Source: Bacillus sp. UNC438CL73TsuS30 (lineage in GTDB: Bacteria; Bacillota; Bacilli; Bacillales; Cytobacillaceae). Taken from it: DNA of 64,000 bases. The position numbers and the translations under genes were made by a program. The stretch is taken from positions 61,399 to 125,398 of the forward strand of contig NZ_KI535298.1 in NCBI RefSeq assembly GCF_000482325.1, in the 5' to 3' direction. This document shows positions 15,733 to 24,235 of this stretch, one piece after another; positions within the stretch are counted from its first letter, which is position 1; every line of letters starts with the position of its first letter. The notes under the pieces are model-generated. The model saw only the letters and a program-made list of their open reading frames with translations. It searched no databases and had not been told where the DNA came from.

Positions 15733-15996
15733 ATGCCGGCTCCGGTTCCGTATATTAATATAAATATATTTATGATTAAAATTAATTCCTTTGAAAATGC
15801 ATCTGCTGTAAATATTGGTCAAAATCTTTTGGCCGAATGGCATAATTCAGACAAAAAAAATCAAGGATATGGGCAAAACTTTGGTGATAAAAGCGACTTT
15901 TTTGGGAATAGAAGTTTCGTAGATGATCGCGATCAAATTGACTCCCCAAGTTCGTTTGAAACAATAGGCGATCCGTTTCCGTGCAGGGAGGAATAA
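15733..15996 (+). CDS. GerPA/GerPF-family spore germination protein
   Basis: 87 aa. MPAPVPYININIFMIKINSFENASAVNIGQ-type N terminus matches the short GerPA/PF family, in which an Ile/Asn-rich strand leads into an NIG or NFG motif. A hydrophilic Gly/Asn/Asp tail follows. AAGGAGGAG precedes the ATG. It is divergent from the Hsp20 gene, sharing a ~95-bp intergenic region. GerP proteins help germinants cross the spore coat. Confidence 0.68.
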   Translation: MPAPVPYININIFMIKINSFENASAVNIGQNLLAEWHNSDKKNQGYGQNFGDKSDFFGNRSFVDDRDQIDSPSSFETIGDPFPCREE

Positions 15997-16023
15997 ACGA
16001 AAAATGAATTGTGGTATTTTTCT

Positions 16024-16051
16024 TTGAGGATTCTCTCCAATTAGATATAAT
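16024..16051 (+). promoter_or_regulatory. Promoter upstream of modB
   Basis: TTGAGG (16024-16029), 16-nt spacer, TATAAT (16046-16051). It gives a ~90-nt leader before modB. Confidence 0.65.
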
Positions 16052-16145
16052 GATTACAGTACATCTGCTCCTCTTCTATGAGTATTTACAAAGAAGGACA
16101 ACGAGAACTGTATTCGAAAAATTAAGGCATTAATGTATTGGATTG

Positions 16146-16820
16146 ATGATTTTGTTTCCAAATGAATTTTGGTCCCCGATTACCTTATCGTTAAAAATAG
16201 CATCGATTTCCGTCGTGATTGTTTTTTTATTCGGGATTATTTTCGCAAGATTATTCACATTACGGGCATTTAAAGGGAAAGCTTTTATTGAAACCATCCT
16301 AATGCTTCCCATTGTCCTCCCGCCAACAGTAATTGGCTTTTTACTTATCTTCTTTTTCGGAAGAAATAGTCCTATAGGCACCTTGATTGAAGAAATTTTC
16401 CATCAATCAATCATGTTCACTACATGGGCAGCTATAATCGCATCTACGATTGTGGCATTTCCACTTATGTTTCAAACGGTCAAATTAGGTTTTCAATCGG
16501 TTGATAAAGATATTGAAGAAGCAGCAAGAGTAGACGGAGCAAATGAAATGAAAGTTTTTTTATTTGTCACACTCCCCTTGTCGGCTAAATCCATGGTCAC
16601 AGGTTTAATTTTAAGCTTTGCGAGAGCATTAGGTGAATTTGGAGCAACCCTAATGTTTGCCGGAAATATACCAGGTAAAACGCAAACAGCCCCTACTGCA
16701 ATCTATGTGGCAATGGATTCAGGGAATATGTCACTTGCATGGATGTTAGTTTTGTCCATGGTTGTGATCTCTTTTTTAATGCTATTTGTAACCAATTACT
16801 CCGTAAAACAAAAGCCATGA
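16146..16820 (+). CDS. Molybdate ABC transporter permease ModB (orphan)
   Basis: 224-aa inner-membrane permease with about five helices. The EAA loop is clear (EEAARVDGANEMKVFLFVTLP), followed by GEFGATLMFAGNIPGKT, which is the ModB signature. Usual partners ModA (binding protein) and ModC (ATPase) are absent on both sides. The predicted start is ATG 16146; SD is poor (AAGG 18 nt upstream), and a TTG one codon earlier is possible. Molybdate supply would serve the formate dehydrogenase of this window. Sulfate/tungstate permeases of the same family are the main alternative. Confidence 0.85.
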   Translation: MILFPNEFWSPITLSLKIASISVVIVFLFGIIFARLFTLRAFKGKAFIETILMLPIVLPPTVIGFLLIFFFGRNSPIGTLIEEIFHQSIMFTTWAAIIASTIVAFPLMFQTVKLGFQSVDKDIEEAARVDGANEMKVFLFVTLPLSAKSMVTGLILSFARALGEFGATLMFAGNIPGKTQTAPTAIYVAMDSGNMSLAWMLVLSMVVISFLMLFVTNYSVKQKP

Positions 16821-16848
16821 ACAGTTTTTCGCTGTCCATGGCTTTTTA
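16811..16848. terminator. Bidirectional terminator between modB and mprF
   Basis: AAAGCCATG-A-ACAG and CTGT-C-CATGGCTTT pair with one internal mismatch; T-runs on both sides. It overlaps the modB stop. Confidence 0.82.
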
Positions 16849-19374
16849 TCTTCTTTTTTTAGAAATCAATAAAGTGATTTGTGCCATTGTAAAAGCCAGT
16901 GAAGATTTTCTTCGATAGGCAAGGTATTTCGGCTCCCAAATATTTGTATATCTCTCTTTAAATCCTCGAAGCCCCTGGAAGTCATAGATAAAGTGCCCAT
17001 GAAAGAAAATTTGGGCCGCAACTTTTTCGCTTAGAGATGCGAATCTTGACATACCGACATTTGCTAGCGGGGCCATACCCATATTAAAACGATCAAATCC
17101 TTCTTCTTTCGCCCAATCAATTAAAGAAAGAATAAGAAAATCAATCAATCCCGCCTGTAAATTCGGTTTCAACCTCATCAAATCTATGGAAACCGTATTT
17201 TGGTCATCGTATACCTGCATAATCGTAATAAAACCAAGAATTTGATTCCTTTGATTTTTCACAAGGGCGATGGGTCCTTTATTTAAATAATCCCGGTCAA
17301 AAAACCCAACAGAAAATCCCTTTTCGGCTCTACCCTGGAGCCAGTCGTTTGAAATTCCATTTAATTCGTTTAATAAATCTTCCGAAAAAGGAGGTTTTAT
17401 CATTTCAAACTGATAGTCTTCCCGGATAAATTTATTTCGTAAGGCTCGTAAATCCTTCATATTATTTTCTGACAGTGAAAAGGTTTTAAGATTGACGTAT
17501 GCCTCCTCACCTAATTTAAAAAAGGCATACCCGCTGCCGTAGAGCAATGGCAAAATATCATCACTGACCTGATAAAAAACTGGGGTGAAACCATGCAAAT
17601 CTGAAATTTCCTGAAATTCCTCGATTGCATTTGATAGCTCTCTTTTTTCCCCTATAGGATCTCCTAGAATCACAAGCTTATCTGCATATTGCTGAAAGGA
17701 AATCAGAACATTCCTTTTACTGTTCCAAAAAATATACTTATCATGTAGAAAAATTAAATGGGACAATACCTTTGCCTTATATTCTGTTAAGTGAGACTTG
17801 ATTTCTTGTTCTTGGCCTTTTGAATTCTCAAATTTCCAATTTTTCGGCTTACTGCTTACGTAACCGAATACAAGGATTAAAAAGGCAATAATCAACCCGA
17901 TCAAGGCACTATTGAATAAGTCATGGTAATCTACAATTACAAATGGTAGAAACCTTCTAGGCATCTCTAATTTGGCTGAAGGTAAATTTAAATAACCGAT
18001 TAAAATGTACATGAATGTAATAATAAGAATCAGCGTGACATCAAATAAGGTTTTCCCCCATGTAAGAACATAGCTTTCACGGTAAAATTGTCCCTTCGCC
18101 ATTCTTAAAAGAAGGGCTACAATAATTAAAAAAATCGCTTCCTCATAATCAATTCCCTTAAAAATAGAGAATAACGCAGCAAGAATTAATACAAACATAG
18201 TTAATTCATACGTTCTCTTAACACTATACTCAATGCCCCGTGATAACCCCAATAAAAGGAAACCCGCGGCAACCGAGAGCTGATGGGATACATTTATAAT
18301 CGGAAATGACAGGATCTCCTGTGCAATCCTAAGACGCGACATGATGCCCGGTACACTTGCTGATAAAAGCAAAATCAGTCCTGATAAAAATACCATCAAG
18401 GTTAATACAATATGGCTGAATCCCTGCACAATTAATTTTGGTAAATTACTCCAGGTTCTGTTCCATTTTTCCCAATACATTTTGACAAACAGAATGATAC
18501 TGACTAAAAACGGTAAAATATAATACCCAAACCGATAAAATAATAGAAGAACAATCACTTTTTCCTGCGGTATATGTAAATCCTGCATTCCCCAAATAAA
18601 TACTAAATCAAACGAGCCCAGGCCTCCGGGAATCATACTAATAATCCCTGCACAGGCAGCAATGATGTATACAGGAAAAAGCTGCTTAAATGAAATTGAA
18701 ATTCCAAAAAGATGGCTTAAAATCCAGATGGCCATAAAAACGGCAAACCATTCGACCACAGAAACAATAATTAGTTTTACTGCCGAGTTAATGGTAATTA
18801 AGGACGGACTGTCTTTTTTGTTTTTTATAATATGTATAAATAGAAATACCGGTAAGTATAATCCAACGCCAAGAACTGCAAAAAACAGCCATTTCACATC
18901 CTTGAACAATGGAAAGTGATGATAGAATAGGGTAACAAACCACGATAGGACTGAAATTCCCGTTAAATAAAAAAGGGAAACAGTTGCGATTACCCCTAAC
19001 AGCTTTCGCTTATCCTGTTCAAGACTATGAAAAAAATAGGTTCTTAGCATCGCACCGATAATACCGCCAAATCCAATTAAATTGGAAAAAGAATTAGCGA
19101 TGAAGGATTGCTCAAAAAGCTCCTTTTTAGGGACCTTTAGTCCAAGAATTCGAACTAACAGTACATCGTAAAGCAGCATTGGAAGCACGGCCGTAAACGT
19201 TATCGCCAGGATTAGAATGAGCATGCTGATATGTAAATTATGCAGTTCATCTGCTAGTAATTGTCCGTTCACATTTCCTGTAAATTTCTTTATTTCAACA
19301 ATGGCAAAAATCAATAAAAAAAGTGGAAAAATAAATTTTGCTGATTTTAATAATTTTTCTTTTTTGATCCCCAA
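16846..19374 (-). CDS. Phosphatidylglycerol lysyltransferase/flippase MprF
   Basis: ~842-aa membrane protein. The N-terminal two thirds form a flippase-type domain with many transmembrane helices, including SNLIGFGGIIGAMLRTYFF and IPGGLGSFD. The C-terminal ~300 residues are the cytosolic aminoacyl-phosphatidylglycerol synthase domain (DUF2156), with GFTPVFYQVSD, GRAEKGFSVGFF and FNMGMAPLANVG. It adds lysine (or alanine) to PG and moves it outward, reducing binding of cationic peptides. Start: AGGTGG lies 8 nt before the TTG at 19374 and overlaps the upstream GTG at 19386, so TTG is preferred. Length fits B. subtilis MprF. Confidence 0.92.
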   Translation of the reverse strand: MGIKKEKLLKSAKFIFPLFLLIFAIVEIKKFTGNVNGQLLADELHNLHISMLILILAITFTAVLPMLLYDVLLVRILGLKVPKKELFEQSFIANSFSNLIGFGGIIGAMLRTYFFHSLEQDKRKLLGVIATVSLFYLTGISVLSWFVTLFYHHFPLFKDVKWLFFAVLGVGLYLPVFLFIHIIKNKKDSPSLITINSAVKLIIVSVVEWFAVFMAIWILSHLFGISISFKQLFPVYIIAACAGIISMIPGGLGSFDLVFIWGMQDLHIPQEKVIVLLLFYRFGYYILPFLVSIILFVKMYWEKWNRTWSNLPKLIVQGFSHIVLTLMVFLSGLILLLSASVPGIMSRLRIAQEILSFPIINVSHQLSVAAGFLLLGLSRGIEYSVKRTYELTMFVLILAALFSIFKGIDYEEAIFLIIVALLLRMAKGQFYRESYVLTWGKTLFDVTLILIITFMYILIGYLNLPSAKLEMPRRFLPFVIVDYHDLFNSALIGLIIAFLILVFGYVSSKPKNWKFENSKGQEQEIKSHLTEYKAKVLSHLIFLHDKYIFWNSKRNVLISFQQYADKLVILGDPIGEKRELSNAIEEFQEISDLHGFTPVFYQVSDDILPLLYGSGYAFFKLGEEAYVNLKTFSLSENNMKDLRALRNKFIREDYQFEMIKPPFSEDLLNELNGISNDWLQGRAEKGFSVGFFDRDYLNKGPIALVKNQRNQILGFITIMQVYDDQNTVSIDLMRLKPNLQAGLIDFLILSLIDWAKEEGFDRFNMGMAPLANVGMSRFASLSEKVAAQIFFHGHFIYDFQGLRGFKERYTNIWEPKYLAYRRKSSLAFTMAQITLLISKKRR

Positions 19375-19598
19375 CAAGATAACCACCTATTTTTTCTCTA
19401 CTAATTTTAATATAAACTTTTCCATAGGAAAAAGAAATCAATTTATTTTTGATTGACCTTGCATACTTCTATTCTAGACAGTTTATTGAATCCCCAACCG
19501 TTTAGAATTTCTTGCGTTAAAAGTTTGAAAAAAGAGACAAGTTTTCTAGCTCTGTCCCATAAACATGAATTAGGACAAATCTGTGGGGGGGTTTAGAA

Positions 19599-20051
19599 AT
19601 GAGATTTTTCGTGTTTAAGAAAGAAACATTGTTATTCTTCTTAGCTGTTGGGTTTGTACTCGTAACAGTCTCTGCTTGGTTTATATTAAGGGCTGGAGAT
19701 ACAGCTGTGTTTAACCAGCAATTAAATGAAAAAATTCGTGAGATTCATATGGTAACGGTGGAATATAAAACACAAACAAAGGATGGTAAGGAATTAGAGG
19801 CATACCGCTGGGATCCCGGTACCATTGTTTTGGAAAAGGGTGAAAAGGCCGAGTTATATATAAATGGAATAAACGGGGAAGAACATCCATTTTATATTGA
19901 GGGCACCAGCATTAAAGGAACTGTAAAAAAAGGAGAAGAGACGGTGGTTCCACTCCAATTTGATAAAGAAGGAACCTACCGCTTAGTTTGTGAGGTCCAT
20001 TCAGACAAGGCACATAATGGACCAATGATTGCAGATATTGTTGTGGATTAA
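19599..20051 (+). CDS. Membrane-anchored cupredoxin
   Basis: 150 aa. One N-terminal helix (about 9-30) anchors an extracytoplasmic cupredoxin fold. Type-1 copper ligands are visible as His in EEHPF and C-x2-H...M in VCEVHSDKAHNGPM. Likely electron carrier or copper-handling protein, perhaps working with the SCO1 protein in oxidase or denitrification chains. ATG follows GGGGGG. Divergent from mprF and monocistronic. Confidence 0.82.
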   Translation: MRFFVFKKETLLFFLAVGFVLVTVSAWFILRAGDTAVFNQQLNEKIREIHMVTVEYKTQTKDGKELEAYRWDPGTIVLEKGEKAELYINGINGEEHPFYIEGTSIKGTVKKGEETVVPLQFDKEGTYRLVCEVHSDKAHNGPMIADIVVD

Positions 20052-20080
20052 AAAGCAGGAGATTATTCTCCTGCTTTTAT
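20051..20080 (+). terminator. Terminator of the cupredoxin gene
   Basis: AAAAGCAGGAGA and TCTCCTGCTTTT form a 12-bp stem with a 4-nt loop. Confidence 0.9.
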
Positions 20081-20225
20081 TATTAAGTATATCCTTCTAT
20101 ATAACAGCCCCACAATTACCTTTTGATTATTCTAATACAGAAACTATTCCATTGATAAACAAAAACAGTTGAATTCCTCTTACAAAACCTTTATTCACAA
20201 TATCTTAACAATTACCCCTTTTATT

Positions 20226-20241
20226 TGTGATATTTTTCACA
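20226..20241 (+). promoter_or_regulatory. Fnr-type operator upstream of pflB
   Basis: TGTGA-TATTTT-TCACA is a perfect palindrome matching the B. subtilis Fnr consensus TGTGA-N6-TCACA. With TAAGAT at 20263-20268 as the -10 box, transcription would start near 20275 and the site would be centred at about -41.5, the normal activation position. TATACT at 20252 is an alternative -10. Confidence 0.8.
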
Positions 20242-20319
20242 AATGAGCTGTTATACTGAATGTAAGATATAAATATCAAATCTGTTATATGTTTCTTAAA
20301 AAATTAGAGGTGAAAAATC

Positions 20320-22545
20320 ATGGAACAATGGCAAGGGTTTAACAAAGGTATTTGGACGAGTGAAGTAAATGTTCGAGATTTTATTTTGAAAAATTTCTCT
20401 CCATACAAGGGAGATGACTCATTTATAACCGGTGCTACTGAAGCAACCAAAAAACTTTGGGCACAAGTTATGGATCTTACCAAACAGGAACGTGAAAACG
20501 GCGGCGTCCTGGAAATGGATACCGAAACCGTTTCAACCATTACCTCTCATGGTCCTGGTTATCTTGATGAAGAACTCGAAAAAGTGGTTGGGGTTCAAAC
20601 GGATAAACCATTCAATCGCTCCTTACAGCCATTTGGCGGGATTCGGATGGCAAAACAAGCCTGCGAATCATACGGTTATCAATTAAATCCCGAAATTGAA
20701 AGAATTTTTACTGATTATCGTAAAACCCATAATCAAGGTGTTTTTGATGCTTATACACCGGAAATGCTGCGTGCACGAAAAGCAGGAATTATTACCGGAC
20801 TCCCAGATGCATACGGACGCGGGCGTATCATTGGGGACTATCGCCGTGTGGCTTTATATGGTGTTGATTTCTTGATCAAAGAAAAACAAAAGGATTATGG
20901 GCATACAAGCAGTGTGATGACAGAAGAAACGATTCGTTTACGAGAAGAGTTATCAGAGCAATATCGTGCCTTAAAGGAATTAAAAGAATTGGCGGCAAGC
21001 TATGGATTTGACATAAGCCAACCTGCTAAAAATGCAGCCGAGGCATTTCAATGGCTGTATTTCGGCTATTTAGCGGCTATTAAAGAGCAGAACGGTGCTG
21101 CAATGAGTCTTGGCCGCGTCTCAACCTTCCTCGATATTTATATTGAAAGAGATTTGGAGAATAGAATTTTAACAGAAACAGAAGCACAGGAACTAGTAGA
21201 CCATTTTATTATGAAGCTTCGCCTAGTAAAATTTTCTCGCACACCAGATTATAATGAATTATTCAGCGGCGACCCTACATGGGTAACGGAGTCAATTGGT
21301 GGCATGGCACTGGATGGGCGTCCTTTGGTCACAAAAAACTCCTTCCGATTCCTAAATACATTAGATAATTTAGGTCCTGCACCGGAACCAAATTTAACTG
21401 TTTTATGGTCCGCCCAGCTACCGGAAAACTTTAAAAACTATTGTGCAAAGATGTCAATTAAAACGAGCTCCATTCAATATGAAAACGACGATATCATGCG
21501 TCCAGAATATGGCGATGACTATGGTATTGCCTGCTGTGTATCTGCAATGGAAATTGGCAAGCAAATGCAGTTTTTCGGGGCACGCGCTAACCTTGCCAAA
21601 GCCCTTCTCTATGCTATAAATGGGGGTATTGATGAAAAATTAAAAATTCAGGTTGGTCCTCAGTATCAGCCAATTAAAGCGAATGTATTAGATTATGAGG
21701 AAGTCATGCAAAAGTTTGATCAAATGATGGAATGGCTGGCAGGTTTATACATTAATACATTAAATATCATCCATTACATGCATGATAAATACAGCTATGA
21801 AAGAATTGAAATGGCCCTGCATGATACAAAGATTCTTCGGACAATGGCAACAGGTATTGCCGGTTTAAGTGTCGTAGCAGACTCTCTAAGTGCCATTAAA
21901 TACGGCGAGGTAAAAGTAATCCGCGATGAAAATGGTATTGCCATTGATTTTGAAAACAATGGGGACTTTCCAAAATACGGGAACAATGATGATCGGGTTG
22001 ACAGCATTGCGATTGAAATTGTTGAAAGCTTTATGAAAAAGCTTCGAAAGCACCACACTTACCGTGAATCTGTTCATACTTTGTCGATTTTAACGATTAC
22101 CTCAAACGTTGTTTACGGTAAAAAAACAGGGAATACACCGGATGGACGCCGGACAGGAGAACCATTTGCACCAGGTGCAAACCCAATGCATGGTCGTGAT
22201 ACAAAAGGAACCCTAGCTTCCCTTTCTTCTGTCGCAAAACTGCCTTACAGCTATGCAATGGATGGAATTTCAAACACCTTTTCCATTGTTCCAAAGGCAT
22301 TAGGAAAAGAGGAAGATGTAAGAGTTCGCAACCTTGTATCCATCCTGGATGGTTATATAATCAAATCCGGACATCATTTAAATGTTAACGTATTTAATCG
22401 GGAAACACTCATTGATGCGATGGAACATCCGGAACTATATCCACAGCTAACCATTCGGGTTTCCGGATATGCGGTTAACTTTATTAAATTAACAAAAGAG
22501 CAGCAGCTCGACGTCATTAACCGTACCTTCCACGAGTCACTTTAA
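20320..22545 (+). CDS. Formate C-acetyltransferase (pyruvate formate-lyase) PflB
   Basis: 741-aa glycyl-radical enzyme converting pyruvate and CoA to formate and acetyl-CoA. The catalytic Cys pair is in IACCVSAM, and the radical Gly is in RVSGYAV near the C terminus. Length is close to the usual ~750. GAGGTG precedes the ATG. It is followed by its activase after 61 nt. The Fnr-type site upstream points to anaerobic induction. The formate made can be used by the Sec-FDH. Confidence 0.96.
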   Translation: MEQWQGFNKGIWTSEVNVRDFILKNFSPYKGDDSFITGATEATKKLWAQVMDLTKQERENGGVLEMDTETVSTITSHGPGYLDEELEKVVGVQTDKPFNRSLQPFGGIRMAKQACESYGYQLNPEIERIFTDYRKTHNQGVFDAYTPEMLRARKAGIITGLPDAYGRGRIIGDYRRVALYGVDFLIKEKQKDYGHTSSVMTEETIRLREELSEQYRALKELKELAASYGFDISQPAKNAAEAFQWLYFGYLAAIKEQNGAAMSLGRVSTFLDIYIERDLENRILTETEAQELVDHFIMKLRLVKFSRTPDYNELFSGDPTWVTESIGGMALDGRPLVTKNSFRFLNTLDNLGPAPEPNLTVLWSAQLPENFKNYCAKMSIKTSSIQYENDDIMRPEYGDDYGIACCVSAMEIGKQMQFFGARANLAKALLYAINGGIDEKLKIQVGPQYQPIKANVLDYEEVMQKFDQMMEWLAGLYINTLNIIHYMHDKYSYERIEMALHDTKILRTMATGIAGLSVVADSLSAIKYGEVKVIRDENGIAIDFENNGDFPKYGNNDDRVDSIAIEIVESFMKKLRKHHTYRESVHTLSILTITSNVVYGKKTGNTPDGRRTGEPFAPGANPMHGRDTKGTLASLSSVAKLPYSYAMDGISNTFSIVPKALGKEEDVRVRNLVSILDGYIIKSGHHLNVNVFNRETLIDAMEHPELYPQLTIRVSGYAVNFIKLTKEQQLDVINRTFHESL

Positions 22546-22554
22546 TCAAACATT

Positions 22555-22582
22555 GGAGCTCCCCTTAGGAGGGGCTCCTTCC
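22555..22582 (+). terminator. Hairpin between pflB and pflA
   Basis: GGAGCTCCCCT and AGGGGCTCC pair with one bulge; only a weak T-run follows. It could lower read-through or protect the pflB message, giving less activase than enzyme. Confidence 0.55.
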
Positions 22583-22606
22583 TTAAAATGAAAGGGGAAA
22601 ATAACC

Positions 22607-23344
22607 ATGAACGGAAATATTCATTCAATCGAAACTTTAGGGACTGTCGACGGCCCTGGAATACGCTATGTCATTTTTACACAAGGGTGCCTGTTACGCT
22701 GCCAGTTTTGTCACAATGCCGATACATGGGAAATTGGCACGGGAAAACAAATTACAGTTTCTGAGGTGATTGATGACCTCATGAGTTACCTCCCTTTCAT
22801 TCAAGCATCTGGCGGTGGGATTACCGTAAGCGGCGGGGAACCATTGCTGCAAATTCCTTTTCTTACAGAATTATTTAAGGAATGTCGGCGGATGGGAATC
22901 CATACCACAATAGACTCATCTGGGGGTTGCTTCTCACATTCTACGCATTTTATAGAGCAGCTCGAGGAGTTATTACAATATACAGACCTAATTTTACTTG
23001 ATTTAAAACATATTAATCGAAAGAAACATATTCAATTAACCGGGATGGCGAATGACCATATTCTTGAATTTGCAAAGTTTTTATCTGAACGTAAGATACC
23101 AGTTTGGGTACGGCATGTCCTTGTTCCCTCAGTTACAGATGACCCAGAGGACCTTGAGCAGCTGGGAGAATTCATCGGCACTCTTGAAAATGTTAAAAAA
23201 ATCGAGATTCTTCCTTATCATAAGCTTGGGGTATATAAATGGGAGGCATTGGGGCATGAGTATCCATTAAAAGGCATCGAACCGCCGTCAGAGGACAAGG
23301 TAAACCATGCTTATAAAATGCTTACAACAAATTGGATGGCCTAA
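22607..23344 (+). CDS. Pyruvate formate-lyase activating enzyme PflA
   Basis: 245-aa radical-SAM enzyme that installs the glycyl radical on PflB. The [4Fe-4S] motif CLLRCQFC is at about 29-36, and the SAM-binding GG(E)P motif is in SGGEPLLQ. DLKHIN and the C-terminal EILPYHKLG are typical. AAAGGGG precedes the ATG. Second gene of the pfl operon, ended by a strong terminator. Confidence 0.95.
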   Translation: MNGNIHSIETLGTVDGPGIRYVIFTQGCLLRCQFCHNADTWEIGTGKQITVSEVIDDLMSYLPFIQASGGGITVSGGEPLLQIPFLTELFKECRRMGIHTTIDSSGGCFSHSTHFIEQLEELLQYTDLILLDLKHINRKKHIQLTGMANDHILEFAKFLSERKIPVWVRHVLVPSVTDDPEDLEQLGEFIGTLENVKKIEILPYHKLGVYKWEALGHEYPLKGIEPPSEDKVNHAYKMLTTNWMA

Positions 23345-23376
23345 ACACCGAATCAGTTTGGATTCGGTGTTTTTTC
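23345..23376 (+). terminator. Terminator of the pfl operon
   Basis: ACACCGAATC and GATTCGGTGT form a 10-bp stem followed by TTTTT. Confidence 0.9.
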
Positions 23377-23475
23377 TTACTAAATTGTGAACTCTCTTCT
23401 ATGAGCATTTATTTTTGATAAAGTAATAGTATAGTACAAGCAGTGAAATATGCCGCACTATAGGGGTGACTCAAT

Positions 23476-24207
23476 ATGTACGAAGTTTTTAGTTCAATCA
23501 GCAGAGTTTTAAGCAGTCCGTTTCAAGTTTTATTTTATGAAACAAAACAAATTCCGCTGCTTGCTGCTTTTTTGCTGGGGTTAATTGGTGCCCTTGCTCC
23601 TTGTCAGCTTACCAGCAATATTAGCGCCATTACTTTTTACGGAAATAAAAGCCTGCAAACAAAGAAAACATGGGTGGAGGCACTCTTTTTTATATTTGGT
23701 AAAATTGTCGTATTTTCTACTTTAGGACTTTCCGTTTGGCTGATTGGTCAAGAATTCCAAACAGCGATTACCAGCTTCTTTGCCCTTTTCCGTAAATTAA
23801 TTGGACCCTTTATTATCCTCTTAGGTTTATTTTTAATTGGAATGATCCAATTAAACTGGATTAACCGGCTCTTTTCCTCTATCCCCAATCAAAAGAGCGG
23901 AGGGATTTTCGGATCTTTCATAATGGGAGTCACTTTTTCTATTGCTTTTTGCCCAACCATGTTCATTTTGTTTTTCCTGACTCTGATGCCAATTGTGCTT
24001 AGTTCTAGTTACGGTGTAGTTCTCCCAAGTATTTTCGCTATCGGTACATCCCTTCCACTCCTTATCTTTATGTTTATGATTTGGTTTCTCGGGATGGATG
24101 GGGCAATTATGAAAAAAAGCCGACAATTTGGTTTAAGGGTACAGAAAACGGCCGGAGCCTTTCTACTCCTTCTAGGAATATTGGATACCATTACATATTG
24201 GATTTAA
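23476..24207 (+). CDS. CcdA/DsbD-like transmembrane protein
   Basis: 243-aa membrane protein with about six helices. Two intramembrane cysteines occur in the CcdA/DsbD arrangement: ALAPCQLT in the first helix and FSIAFCPT in the fourth, suggesting transfer of reducing power across the membrane, for example for cytochrome c maturation or copper-site assembly. A TauE/SafE-like sulfite exporter annotation is the alternative. ATG is preceded by GGGGTGA. Monocistronic. Confidence 0.7.
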   Translation: MYEVFSSISRVLSSPFQVLFYETKQIPLLAAFLLGLIGALAPCQLTSNISAITFYGNKSLQTKKTWVEALFFIFGKIVVFSTLGLSVWLIGQEFQTAITSFFALFRKLIGPFIILLGLFLIGMIQLNWINRLFSSIPNQKSGGIFGSFIMGVTFSIAFCPTMFILFFLTLMPIVLSSSYGVVLPSIFAIGTSLPLLIFMFMIWFLGMDGAIMKKSRQFGLRVQKTAGAFLLLLGILDTITYWI

Positions 24208-24235
24208 AAAGATGCGGAACCTGTCCGCATTTTTT
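24206..24235. terminator. Terminator between CcdA-like and antiporter genes
   Basis: GATGCGGA and TCCGCAT with A and T runs on either side; serves both convergent genes. Confidence 0.8.
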
